A stretch of 48,367 nucleotides of DNA from Bacteroidales bacterium. GTDB lineage: Bacteria; Bacteroidota; Bacteroidia; Bacteroidales; WCHB1-69. The notes under the pieces are model-generated. The model saw only the letters and a program-made list of their open reading frames with translations, ran no database searches and was not told the DNA's origin. Shown here in pieces: positions 23,892-32,414 of the stretch (within the stretch, counting starts at the first letter, position 1; the number at the start of each line of letters is the position of its first letter). A program made the translations under genes and the position numbers. The DNA lies in the NCBI GenBank assembly GCA_017613015.1, contig JAGAEQ010000040.1, forward strand, positions 1 to 48,367. The letters are read 5' to 3'.

Positions 23892-24728
23892 ATGAGCAGA
23901 CAATGCATCCTTTGGATATGCGTTCTTTGCTGCCTCACTTCCTGCGTATCAAAAAAAAAATACGTGGCGCTGGAAGCTGCCCACAACCATTTGGAAACCG
24001 TAAACATCCGGCAATACAAAACCATTGACACCCTGCGGGCGGAATGGCAGCGGCAAACGGACATCGCCGACCGCCTGATGCAGGACACGGCCCGCCTGCG
24101 CGCCCTGCTGCGCGAAAACCGCACGGAACTGGAAAAAGTGCAGACCTACCTCTCCTCCAGCAAGAAAGAGCTGAACGAGCGCATTCGCGAATTGCAGCGC
24201 AGGGACACCGCCATACAGACCTGCCAGCGCATCAGCCAAAGCTATGCGGACAGCCTGAAAATCCTGCAAGAGGAAGCGGAATTCCTGCTCGGCCTGCTGT
24301 TGGAGGACGACAGCAGCTACCGCGAGGTCGTGGTTGAGATCCGGCCGAACGAAGTCGTCATTGACGTGCCGGAAACCTTCTTTTTCACCCCCAACAACCG
24401 AAACTTCATTTCCGGCAAAGGCAAGGAAATGCTGAAACTGCTGTCGGAAATCCACCAGAAATACCCCAGCGTGCGCATGGATATTGTGGCACCCGTTCGC
24501 AGTGAACTTTCCCACAACGCATTGAAAGAGACTATGGAAAGGGAAAGCGTGCGAACCGCCGCCATCAGCCGAAGCATGCTCACGGACCATCAGGTGTCCG
24601 CCGGACAAATCCGCAACGGTGTCCGTGTCATCAGTACCCCGAGCGGAACGGCCGCGCAACGCAGCAGCATCTGGCTCTGCCTTTCCTTGGACACCACCCC
24701 CATACTGAATGCTGTGAAAAACTTATAA
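23892..24728 (+). CDS. Coiled-coil lipoprotein with degenerate OmpA-like C-terminus
   Basis: A 278-residue predicted lipoprotein (segment ending CCLTSC, Cys18, then VSKKKY). Residues 25-140 form a coiled coil with many Gln, Arg and Glu residues. The C-terminal part VVIDVPETFFFTPNNRNFISGKGKEML resembles the start of an OmpA peptidoglycan-binding domain, but the usual NxxLSxxRA segment is not recognisable. It may bridge the outer membrane and the cell wall. The start at 23892 gives a proper lipoprotein signal, whereas upstream in-frame sequence overlaps the preceding gene. The S46 peptidase follows after 13 bases. Confidence 0.75.
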   Translation: MSRQCILWICVLCCLTSCVSKKKYVALEAAHNHLETVNIRQYKTIDTLRAEWQRQTDIADRLMQDTARLRALLRENRTELEKVQTYLSSSKKELNERIRELQRRDTAIQTCQRISQSYADSLKILQEEAEFLLGLLLEDDSSYREVVVEIRPNEVVIDVPETFFFTPNNRNFISGKGKEMLKLLSEIHQKYPSVRMDIVAPVRSELSHNALKETMERESVRTAAISRSMLTDHQVSAGQIRNGVRVISTPSGTAAQRSSIWLCLSLDTTPILNAVKNL

Positions 24729-24741
24729 ACCATTATCCGTC

Positions 24742-26874
24742 ATGAAAAAAACGCTCCCATTCCTGCTGCTGTTGCTGCTCATCCACCCCCTGCACGCCGA
24801 CGAAGGCATGTGGATTCCCCTGCTTTTGGGCAAAAACGAAGCCGCCATGCAGAAGGCTGGTATGAAAATCACCGCCAAAGACATTTACGACATCAACAAC
24901 GCCTGCCTGAAAGACGCTGTAATTCTGTTCAATCAGGGATGTACCGGAGAATACGTTTCCGATGAGGGGCTGTTTCTGACCAACCACCACTGCGGATACT
25001 ATTACATTGTCTCCAACAGCACAGTGGAACACAACTACCTGACCAACGGCTTCTGGGCCATGAATCGCGAACAGGAGATTCCCTGCAAGGGGCTGACCGC
25101 CACCCGTTTGGTATACATGGAAGACGTGACCGACGAAGTCTTGCAGGATGTCTGCGACCAGCAGCCGGAAGCGGACCGCCAACGGCTGATTGACATGCAC
25201 ATCGCCACTCTCTGCGCGGAAAAGGTGAATGGCACCCATTACAAGGCGGTCATCAAGCCGTTTTATTATGGGAACCAATACTTCCTGTATGTGAACGAGG
25301 TCTTCACCGACGTACGCTTGGTGGGCGCGCCGCCCTCCAACATCGGCAAGTTCGGCGGCGACACCGACAACTGGATGTGGCCGCGGCACACCGGCGACTT
25401 CTCCATGTTCCGCGTCTATGCGGACAAGGACAACAAGCCTGCCCCCTACTCCAAGGACAACGTTCCCTACAAACCCTTGAAACACCTGACCATCTCGCTG
25501 AAAGGAGTGAATGAGGGCGATTTCACCTTTGTGTTCGGCTACCCCGGCACCACGCAGCGCTATGTCACCTCCGACGCGGTGGACCTGGCCGCCAACGTGG
25601 AGAACCCCATCCGCATCGCCCTGCGCGACATCCGGCTGAAACACTACAACGAGGCGATGAACTCCAGCCCCGCCCTGCGGCTGAAATATGCCTCCCGCGT
25701 GGCCAGCATCGCCAACGGCTGGAAAAAATGGCAGGGTGAGAGCATAGGCATCCGCCGTGTGGACGGCGTGGCACAGAAAAAGGCGTTCGAGGCCGATTTC
25801 CGGCAATGGGCAAACAACCGCCCCGACTACAAGGAGGTGCTGCCGCAGCTGCACCAAGCCTATGAAAGGCTGAAACCGGTGGAAGTGGAATGGACCTGGT
25901 TCAACGAAGCGGTGATGGCCAGCGACCTGATGAATGCCTATTACAAACTCTACCGTATGGTTCAAAACGGGGAATTGAAAAGCGGGAAACTTGCCACTGA
26001 GGCCACTGTCGATGCCCTTTTCCAAAAAACACTGAAATTCGAGGCCTCTGAAACAGACAAGGCCATTTTCGTGGAAACCATGCTTTGCATGTGGAGAAAC
26101 GGCTTTGCCCCCTATTTGGACAAAAAACAGCATTCCGAAGCGGAAGTGACCCGTTTTCTGAATGACATCTATGACAATGCTTGGATGAACAAGCCGGAAA
26201 AACTCAAAAAACTGGTGCTGAAATGCTTTGACAAAACACCTGAAGACGCATTCAAACTGTTACGAAAAGACCATGCCATGGATCTGTTTGCGGTGGCCTA
26301 CGGCTATGCCTACACCACTGCGAAAAGGGAACAGTACACCTCATCCAAACAGGAAATAGACAAGCTGATGCGCACCTACGTGAAAGGCATGATGGAGATG
26401 ATGCCCGACAGCAACTTCTTCCCCGACGCCAACCTCACCCTGCGCGTCACCTACGGCCATGTGGCGGGCTTCCGTCCGAAGGACGGCGTCTGGTACCAGC
26501 CCTACAGCACCTTGGAGGGCATCATGCAGAAGGAGAACCCCGACATCTACGACTACGTGGTGGAGCCCAAGCTGAAACAGCTGTACGAAGCCAAGGACTA
26601 CGGCCGCTACGCCAATGCCAAGGGCGAACTCCCCGTCGGCTTCATTGCCACCAACCACACCACCGGCGGCAACTCCGGCAGCCCGGTGCTCAACGCGGAA
26701 GGCCAGTTGATTGGCATCAATTTCGACCGCTGCTGGGAGGGCACCATGAGCGATCTGCTCTTCGACCCCGACTACTGCCGCAACATCAGCTTAGACATCC
26801 GCTACTGCCTGTTCATCATAGACAAGTTCGCGGGAGCAGGCCATTTAGTGAACGAAATGACCATCGTAAAATAA
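24742..26874 (+). CDS. S46 family dipeptidyl peptidase, DPP11-like
   Basis: A 710-residue exported serine peptidase with a signal peptide ending LHADEG. The catalytic triad appears as the TNHHCGYYY histidine region (81-85), Asp219 (WPRHTGDFSMFR) and Ser645 (TGGNSGSPVLN). Residue 663, 18 after the serine, is Arg in INFDRCWEG. In this family Arg at that place marks DPP11, which prefers Asp/Glu before the cleaved bond, while Gly marks DPP7. The enzyme removes dipeptides in the periplasm for amino-acid fermenting or proteolytic growth. It may feed the dipeptides handled by binding proteins such as the family 5 lipoprotein at 6.8 kb, although they are not linked. Confidence 0.94.
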   Translation: MKKTLPFLLLLLLIHPLHADEGMWIPLLLGKNEAAMQKAGMKITAKDIYDINNACLKDAVILFNQGCTGEYVSDEGLFLTNHHCGYYYIVSNSTVEHNYLTNGFWAMNREQEIPCKGLTATRLVYMEDVTDEVLQDVCDQQPEADRQRLIDMHIATLCAEKVNGTHYKAVIKPFYYGNQYFLYVNEVFTDVRLVGAPPSNIGKFGGDTDNWMWPRHTGDFSMFRVYADKDNKPAPYSKDNVPYKPLKHLTISLKGVNEGDFTFVFGYPGTTQRYVTSDAVDLAANVENPIRIALRDIRLKHYNEAMNSSPALRLKYASRVASIANGWKKWQGESIGIRRVDGVAQKKAFEADFRQWANNRPDYKEVLPQLHQAYERLKPVEVEWTWFNEAVMASDLMNAYYKLYRMVQNGELKSGKLATEATVDALFQKTLKFEASETDKAIFVETMLCMWRNGFAPYLDKKQHSEAEVTRFLNDIYDNAWMNKPEKLKKLVLKCFDKTPEDAFKLLRKDHAMDLFAVAYGYAYTTAKREQYTSSKQEIDKLMRTYVKGMMEMMPDSNFFPDANLTLRVTYGHVAGFRPKDGVWYQPYSTLEGIMQKENPDIYDYVVEPKLKQLYEAKDYGRYANAKGELPVGFIATNHTTGGNSGSPVLNAEGQLIGINFDRCWEGTMSDLLFDPDYCRNISLDIRYCLFIIDKFAGAGHLVNEMTIVK

Positions 26875-26880
26875 CACGCC

Positions 26881-27558
26881 ATGGAAAAAGAAGAGAAAAC
26901 CCTGGAGTTGTGCCGTCAGCTACACGACAAGAACAGCATCAAACGGAACGCATACATGCAGACGGAGGCCGGTTTCGGCCTGCTGAAGGCGGAGGCACTG
27001 CAGTTTGTGGAGAGCTTCCACCAAAGCCAGCCCGAATCCCCCATCGAGGTGCTCTTTCAAAGCAAGCAGGAGAAATGCTTCTCACTGCAGTTTGGCAGCG
27101 ACATCCTCTTTTTTGTGCTGCACAGCAACACCTTCGAGTTCAACCGCGACCACGAGGTGATGAAGCTGCCCTACATAAAGGAGGAGAAAAGCCGCTCCTA
27201 CTGCGGCATGGTCAACATCTACAACTTCCTGACCGACTCGGTGCTTTTCAACCGCTACAACGATTCCGGCTACCTGATCGGCCGCATCTTTATCAATTCG
27301 GAAAACCACTACTACATTGACGGGAAGAAGGAGCTGGGACAAATCTACAACAATTTTGCCAACAACACCTTCGACGAAGCCGCCGTCCGGCTGATCCTCG
27401 AAGCCGCCGTGCAGTACTCCATCGGATTTGATTTGTTGGTCCCGCCCTACGAATCGATGCAAGAAATCAGTGTGATGGACATGGTTGAAATCGACAACCG
27501 CCACGCGCCCATCCGCACAGCCAAACGCTTAGGATTTCGTTTTCAGGCAGATATGTAA
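26881..27558 (+). CDS. Conserved protein of unknown function
   Basis: A 225-residue soluble protein without signal peptide or membrane segments. It begins MEKEEKTLELCRQLHDKNSI and has an aromatic-rich central part (SYCGMVNIYNFLTDSVLFNRY). I do not recognise a named domain. It starts six bases after the S46 peptidase stop and is probably cotranscribed with it. The codon pattern and tight spacing support a real gene. Confidence 0.75.
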   Translation: MEKEEKTLELCRQLHDKNSIKRNAYMQTEAGFGLLKAEALQFVESFHQSQPESPIEVLFQSKQEKCFSLQFGSDILFFVLHSNTFEFNRDHEVMKLPYIKEEKSRSYCGMVNIYNFLTDSVLFNRYNDSGYLIGRIFINSENHYYIDGKKELGQIYNNFANNTFDEAAVRLILEAAVQYSIGFDLLVPPYESMQEISVMDMVEIDNRHAPIRTAKRLGFRFQADM

Positions 27559-27606
27559 ACTAAAAACTTTTTTACCGGAAAACGCCCTTCGTATTGCTTT
27601 TTTTCC

Positions 27607-27614
27607 TACTTTTG
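27607..27614 (+). promoter_or_regulatory. -7 element for tRNA-Glu
   Basis: TACTTTTG lies 37 bases upstream of the tRNA. Confidence 0.55.
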
Positions 27615-27651
27615 CAAAGGAATTCTCCGGTACATTATCGGAAAAACCAAT

Positions 27652-27723
27652 GGTCAGTTCGTCTAGGGGCTAGGACATAAGATTTTCATTCTTACAACAG
27701 GGGTTCGATTCCCCTACTGACTA
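27652..27723 (+). tRNA. tRNA-Glu (TTC)
   Basis: The anticodon stem TAAGA/TCTTA encloses loop TTTTCAT, giving anticodon TTC. The T-arm GGGGTTCGATTCCCC is perfect. The acceptor stem pairs with a G-T at 1-72. CCA is not encoded. Confidence 0.92.
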
Positions 27724-27732
27724 CGAGAGAGG

Positions 27733-27762
27733 AAGGAATTTGTAGACACAAATTCCTTTTTT
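27733..27762 (+). terminator. Rho-independent terminator after tRNA-Glu
   Basis: Perfect 11-base arms (27733-27743 and 27748-27758) enclose AGAC and are followed by a T run. It lies nine bases after the tRNA and ends just before the acyltransferase gene, so that gene needs its own promoter or readthrough. Confidence 0.85.
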
Positions 27763-27775
27763 AAATTCAGGGCAC

Positions 27776-29125
27776 ATGGCTAATATCTCACACAAAGCTT
27801 CCAAACCTTACAAACTACTGTACCACTGGGTACGTTATCTTTTTGAAAACCTGTACCATCGCCGCGTCTATCGGCTGCACACCGAAAACATCCCCCAAGA
27901 GGGCGTTCCGACGATTTTGGTCAGTAACCACCAGAACTCGCTTTTAGACGCCTTCCAGATGCTGTTCGGCACCCGCAACAGTTTCCTTCATTTCATCAGC
28001 CGGGCGGATGTATTCCGCAACAAGCACATCGCCAAACTGTTGTACGGTCTTGGACTAATTCCCATCTACCGCGTCCGCGACGGGGTCGGAAAAATCCGGG
28101 ACAATCTGCAAATGTTTGACACTGTGGAGCATTACCTCCATGAGGGCGGCATGTTAGCCATTTACCCCGAAGCCACCCACATGGACGGCAACTACTTGGG
28201 ACGCTTCTACCTTTCATACACCCGCATCGCGTTTGAAACCGCCGCACTGTCGAATTTCGAGCAGGAAGTGTTCATTCTGCCCGCCATGCTGTATTACGAG
28301 GATTTCACCGCTTTGCGTGCCGACAGCCTGATTGACTACGCCGAAGCCTTCTCCATCAAGCCGTATTACGAACTTTACCAGCAAGATGCCCGGGTAGCGG
28401 AGGAACAGGTCAATGAAATCATTCGCCACCGCGTGCAGGAAAAGATGCTGGATGTGAGGGACCGGGAACATTACGCCCAAGTGACGGGATTCATCGCCTA
28501 CACGGAAAACGCTTACGCCGATCGCCAGAAAGACATTGACATGAAGCAGCTTCCGCAAGCCCTGAAGGTCCGCAAAGCCATAGAGGCCGGGCTGTACGCC
28601 CAAAAGGAGCAAGCGCCGGAAAAAGTGGAGGAAATCTACGCCCGCACGGAAAGTTTCGGGAAACTGCTGAAAAAATACCACATCAGCCACGAGGCCTTCA
28701 CCGACCCGGCCAAACCTTCGGAAAGCATAGCCTCCCTGCTGTTCTACATCGTACTTTTGCCTCTGTACCTTCTCGGCATGCTGCCCCATATCCTGCTGTA
28801 CAAGATTACGCCTATCGTCATGCGGAAGATAGAGGACAAACTGATGGAGGCTTCCATCGCCATTGGCGTGTGGATTGTGGGGATTCCCCTTTTCTACCTG
28901 ATCTATTTCCTGCTTACCGGCCTGCTCGTCAATTGGTTCTCCGCTTTGGTGCTGCTGTTGCTGCTGCCGCAGCTCGGAAAATTCGCCTGGTGGTCCCACA
29001 AAAATTTCCAACAGGATTTCCAACGCTTCCGGGCGCAGCTTGTCCGTACACGCCGCCCCAAGACCTGGAGTAAAATGACAGCGCTTCACGAGCAGATGTT
29101 GCAGGATTTGGACACCCTTTGCTAA
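27776..29125 (+). CDS. PlsC-like acyltransferase with C-terminal membrane region
   Basis: A 449-residue protein of the glycerol-3-phosphate/lysophosphatidate acyltransferase superfamily. The catalytic HX4D is in SNHQNSLLD (His52, Asp58), with GLIPIYR (block II) and YPEATH (block III) at normal spacing. Two or three membrane segments lie in the C-terminal third (LLFYIVLLPLYLLGMLPHIL and GIPLFYLIYFLL). Length is nearly double that of simple PlsC, matching the Bacteroidota glycerol acyltransferase group. It probably acylates a lysophospholipid or a related lipid at the inner membrane. Confidence 0.87.
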   Translation: MANISHKASKPYKLLYHWVRYLFENLYHRRVYRLHTENIPQEGVPTILVSNHQNSLLDAFQMLFGTRNSFLHFISRADVFRNKHIAKLLYGLGLIPIYRVRDGVGKIRDNLQMFDTVEHYLHEGGMLAIYPEATHMDGNYLGRFYLSYTRIAFETAALSNFEQEVFILPAMLYYEDFTALRADSLIDYAEAFSIKPYYELYQQDARVAEEQVNEIIRHRVQEKMLDVRDREHYAQVTGFIAYTENAYADRQKDIDMKQLPQALKVRKAIEAGLYAQKEQAPEKVEEIYARTESFGKLLKKYHISHEAFTDPAKPSESIASLLFYIVLLPLYLLGMLPHILLYKITPIVMRKIEDKLMEASIAIGVWIVGIPLFYLIYFLLTGLLVNWFSALVLLLLLPQLGKFAWWSHKNFQQDFQRFRAQLVRTRRPKTWSKMTALHEQMLQDLDTLC

Positions 29126-29976
29126 ACCCCGCCCGCGTGGACGCCATCACCCGCATTCTGCTCCGCCACCAGCAACGGAATCTGGAGATGCTTTATCCCC
29201 TGCTTCCGGAAGACGCCTGCATGCAGGCCGCCGCCGCCCTGTTGGCCCAGCCCAGAGCGAACTGCTTCATCGCCACAGGATTCTATTGCTTCACCCAAGG
29301 CGAAACCGACGGGCCGATTGGCAGTCACTTTTTGGCCAAGGCCCTGCAAACCTTAGGCTACGCCCCCGCCATCGTCACCGACCGATACAGCGCGGCCTAT
29401 TTTCAGGGACAGACCTACCCCACCCTGCTTTTTGCCCACGACAGCCGCGCGGAAGAGCTGCTGCAAGCCTACCGGCCCTGCGCCCTGATAGCCGTCGAGC
29501 GTTGCGGACGCGCCGCGGACGGACGCTACTACTCCATGCGGAAAAAGGACATTTCCGCCCAAACCCCTCCCGTGGACGCGCTCTTCCTGCAAAAGCCCCG
29601 GGAATGCCTCAGCATCGGCATAGGCGACGGAGGCAACGAAATCGGGATGGGGGCCTATGCGGAGACGTTGGAGCGGCAAGGCGGAATTATCCCCTCCTGT
29701 GTGCGCACGGACCATCCCATTGTCGCCACGGTTTCCAACTGGGGGGCCTACGGGCTGATTGCCGCCTTGGAAACACACAGCGGACAACGGCTGCTTCCCT
29801 CCGACGAAGAAGCGGAAGCCTTTTTGCGTAAAACCGTCGAAGCGGGCGCCCCGGACGGCATCAAAGGCCACGGACACTACAGCACCGACGGATGGGACGC
29901 CGCCACGGACCGGGAGATTCTGCAGGCCCTGCGCCAAGTGAACGCCCCGCACGCTAAAGAGGATTTAATAATGTAA
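29119..29976 (+). CDS. D-glutamate cyclase-like (DUF4392) protein
   Basis: A 285-residue soluble protein. The stretch ATGFYCFTQGETDGPIGSHFLA, then IERCG-like AVERCGRAADGRYY and GIGDGGNEIGMGA match the C-terminal domain of D-glutamate cyclase (DUF4392), which converts D-glutamate to 5-oxo-D-proline. No ATG fits the N-terminus: a TTG at 29119 overlaps the acyltransferase stop by seven bases, and a GTG at 29137 is the other option. It is sandwiched between a lipid acyltransferase and the folate gene. D-glutamate from peptidoglycan is a plausible substrate, by family inference only. Confidence 0.85.
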   Translation: MLNPARVDAITRILLRHQQRNLEMLYPLLPEDACMQAAAALLAQPRANCFIATGFYCFTQGETDGPIGSHFLAKALQTLGYAPAIVTDRYSAAYFQGQTYPTLLFAHDSRAEELLQAYRPCALIAVERCGRAADGRYYSMRKKDISAQTPPVDALFLQKPRECLSIGIGDGGNEIGMGAYAETLERQGGIIPSCVRTDHPIVATVSNWGAYGLIAALETHSGQRLLPSDEEAEAFLRKTVEAGAPDGIKGHGHYSTDGWDAATDREILQALRQVNAPHAKEDLIM

Positions 29977-30021
29977 CTAAAAATATACCAACAGTTTATA
30001 TATATTTCAACCCCACAGACC

Positions 30022-30564
30022 ATGGACACCAAGGCTTTGAAACAAGACATCCGAAAGGAAATCCGCCTGCTGAAAAAAACTTTTTCCGAAGTGGCGAAAC
30101 AGCAGGAATCCGCCGCCGTTTGGGCGCAAATGGAACAGGAACCGCTGTTCCGGCAAAGCCGCTGCGTGTTCATCTACTGGTCGATGAGCGATGAAGTGCA
30201 GACCGCGGACTTCATTCTCAAATGGCAGGGAAGCAAACGCTTCGTCCTCCCCTGTGTGGTCGGGGACGAACTGGAACTGAAATACTTTGAGGAAGCGCAG
30301 GCCCTGCATGAAGGAGAGCGTTTTCTGATTCCGGAACCCTCCGGAGAGGCCTTGCAAGATTATTCCATCATCGATTTGGCCATTGTGCCGGGGGTCGCCT
30401 TTGACGCGCAAAACCACCGCCTTGGACGGGGAAAAGGCTACTATGACAAGACGTTATGCCGCATAGCGGCTCCCAAAATCGGGGTGTGCTACGGTTTCCA
30501 GTTTCTGCCGGAAGTCCCGGTGGACGCTTTTGACATCCCCATGGACAAGGTTATCCACGGCTAA
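30022..30564 (+). CDS. 5-formyltetrahydrofolate cyclo-ligase
   Basis: A 180-residue MTHFS-family enzyme that converts 5-formyl-THF to 5,10-methenyl-THF with ATP hydrolysis. The N-terminal basic helix IRKEIRLLKK and the ATP-binding/active-site motif HRLGRGKGYYDKTL are diagnostic. Length is normal. It is convergent with rhaD, leaving five bases between stop codons, and probably is the last gene of the acyltransferase/DUF4392 run. Confidence 0.94.
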   Translation: MDTKALKQDIRKEIRLLKKTFSEVAKQQESAAVWAQMEQEPLFRQSRCVFIYWSMSDEVQTADFILKWQGSKRFVLPCVVGDELELKYFEEAQALHEGERFLIPEPSGEALQDYSIIDLAIVPGVAFDAQNHRLGRGKGYYDKTLCRIAAPKIGVCYGFQFLPEVPVDAFDIPMDKVIHG

Positions 30565-30569
30565 GCCGC

Positions 30570-31385
30570 CTACTTGGGCAGATGGAAGGCGGCGGACATT
30601 TCCCGCAACTGCGCCTCGCTCATGCCTTCCGGCACAAAGCCCATGGAACGGGAGCATTGGTAAATCTGTGCGCTCTTGACCAAGGTGTCCACCATGTCAA
30701 AGGCTTCCATAATATCCTCACCCACCGCAAAAACGCCGTGTTTCTCCCACAGCACCACATCGTAGTTTTCCGACAGGCTGCGGATGGTGGCCTCGGCCAG
30801 TTCCACCGAACCTGGAAGCAGGTAGGGAACCACACCCAAGCCCTTGGGGCAAAACGCCTTGGTTTCCGGTATCATACTCCACAACAGCTGCGTCAGCACA
30901 TCCTTGGCCAGAAATTCCCGGTGATGGCTCATCGCAACCAGTTCCGTCGGATGGGTGTGCAGGGAGGCCGTATAGGCAGAGCCTTTGGACAGCAGGTAAT
31001 TGTGTACGCTCAAATGGGAAGGTAGCTCCGAGGTCGGCTTCACCGCCTCGTCGGCAATGATTTCGTAATGCGCCGCGTCGTCCAGGATACGGATAACGGA
31101 ACCGTTCTGCATGGGCTGCCTTGACAGGTCACGCATCCGCTTGTTGGTGCCCTTGCAGTAGAAATACATGCCTTTCAAGTAAGGCAGCTCGCCGCCAATG
31201 GGTTGCGGCTCCTGCAAGGCCGGAAGGGAACGCAGGCCCTCGTCCGCCCAAGCGGTGATATTGACGGTGATGTTTCCGCCGTTGCGTTCGGCCCAGCCCT
31301 TTTGCCAAAGATAGCCGGCCACTTCCGCCACTTTGCGGATTTCCGCTTCCAAAGCGGGACGGTTTTCCAGAATGGACTGCATCAT
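30570..31385 (-). CDS. rhaD: Rhamnulose-1-phosphate aldolase
   Basis: A 271-residue class II zinc aldolase that splits L-rhamnulose 1-phosphate into dihydroxyacetone phosphate and L-lactaldehyde. Zinc ligands are visible in SLHTHPTELVAMSH and in a later His region (WEKHGVFAVG). The N-terminal phosphate-binding segment ERNGGNITVNI is characteristic. Length matches RhaD. It is the last gene of the rhaA-rhaT-rhaD transcript, 12 bases after rhaT. Confidence 0.95.
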   Translation of the reverse strand: MMQSILENRPALEAEIRKVAEVAGYLWQKGWAERNGGNITVNITAWADEGLRSLPALQEPQPIGGELPYLKGMYFYCKGTNKRMRDLSRQPMQNGSVIRILDDAAHYEIIADEAVKPTSELPSHLSVHNYLLSKGSAYTASLHTHPTELVAMSHHREFLAKDVLTQLLWSMIPETKAFCPKGLGVVPYLLPGSVELAEATIRSLSENYDVVLWEKHGVFAVGEDIMEAFDMVDTLVKSAQIYQCSRSMGFVPEGMSEAQLREMSAAFHLPK

Positions 31386-31397
31386 AAACTATTTAAT

Positions 31398-32414
31398 TTA
31401 CAGTAATTGGGGAAGAAAACAGGAAAACACCAGCACAGCGAGACCGAGCAGCAGCACGAAGACCGTTTTGCGGCTCACACCCTTCCATTCGTGCAGGATA
31501 ATCCCCCACACATTGGAGAATGTCACGTTCAAGGCCATGAGGATGCACCAGCTGAACGCAAGCAGCACGGCGGAATGCCCTTCCAAAAAGCCCTTGCCGA
31601 GGCTCAAGCCGAAAAACTGGCTGTACCAGAGCAGGCCCGCCAAGCAGCAGAACAGCAGGTTATGCACCCACAGACCGCCCTGACGGTAGTCCCCAAATGT
31701 ATGATTCTTCGCATTTTGCGAAAGACAATAGCCCGCATTGGTGAGAAAACCGCCCACCGTCACCAAAAGCGTGGCGGGCAGGGACGCGAAAATCGGCCGG
31801 GTGGCCTCCCAATGCAGCGGGTTTCCGAAACTCAAACCTATGGAGAAACAGGCGCTCATCACACCAGAAAGCACCGCCACCAGCAGGCCTTTGGTAAAAT
31901 TGAAGTCCTTCACCGCCTTTTTCCGCTCCTCTTCCGGCAAAGCCGCGGTTTTCATGCCACCCGCCACACCGATGATGGCGATGCCTATCAGGGTGACAAC
32001 CACCCCTATCCAAAGGGCGGCGGTCAAATCGGAAGTGTTACCGGTGAACACGGGGCCGAGCACCGCACCCAAGCCGGAGCAAAGCCCCAAGGCGATGCTT
32101 TGGCCCAAGGCCACGCCCAAATAGCGCATGGAAAGCCCGAAAGTCAGACCGCCTATGCCCCACAAGGCGCCAAACAGCACGGTAAGCAGGCTTTCTTTCG
32201 GATGCGCGGCGTACAAGGTCCACAAGGACTCCCCGGAAGGGACGGCGAGCAAAGCGCCCAACAAAGGGAAGAACAGCCAGGCGAACACCCCCTGCACCAT
32301 CCAATACGACTCCCAGCTCCACTGCCTGATTTTATGGATGGGCACATAGCTGCTGGACTGGAAAAATGCGCCGACGGCAATGATACACAAACCAATGACT
32401 ATTTCCATGATCAT
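31398..32414 (-). CDS. rhaT: L-rhamnose/proton symporter RhaT
   Basis: A 338-residue inner-membrane transporter with about ten hydrophobic segments, as expected for RhaT. Diagnostic stretches are AVGAFFQSSSYVPIHKIRQWSWE at the N-terminus, GALWGIGGLTFGLSMRYLGVALG and GLSLGKGFL near the C-terminus. It brings L-rhamnose into the cytosol with protons. The ATG overlaps the rhaA stop by four bases (ATGA), and rhaD follows, so uptake and breakdown are coexpressed. Confidence 0.96.
   Translation of the reverse strand: MIMEIVIGLCIIAVGAFFQSSSYVPIHKIRQWSWESYWMVQGVFAWLFFPLLGALLAVPSGESLWTLYAAHPKESLLTVLFGALWGIGGLTFGLSMRYLGVALGQSIALGLCSGLGAVLGPVFTGNTSDLTAALWIGVVVTLIGIAIIGVAGGMKTAALPEEERKKAVKDFNFTKGLLVAVLSGVMSACFSIGLSFGNPLHWEATRPIFASLPATLLVTVGGFLTNAGYCLSQNAKNHTFGDYRQGGLWVHNLLFCCLAGLLWYSQFFGLSLGKGFLEGHSAVLLAFSWCILMALNVTFSNVWGIILHEWKGVSRKTVFVLLLGLAVLVFSCFLPQLL

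Noticed and set aside
24733..26133. A 466-codon minus-strand open frame
   Set aside because: It is the complement of the S46 peptidase, which has all catalytic motifs. The antisense product is low-complexity and rich in Val, His and Gly.
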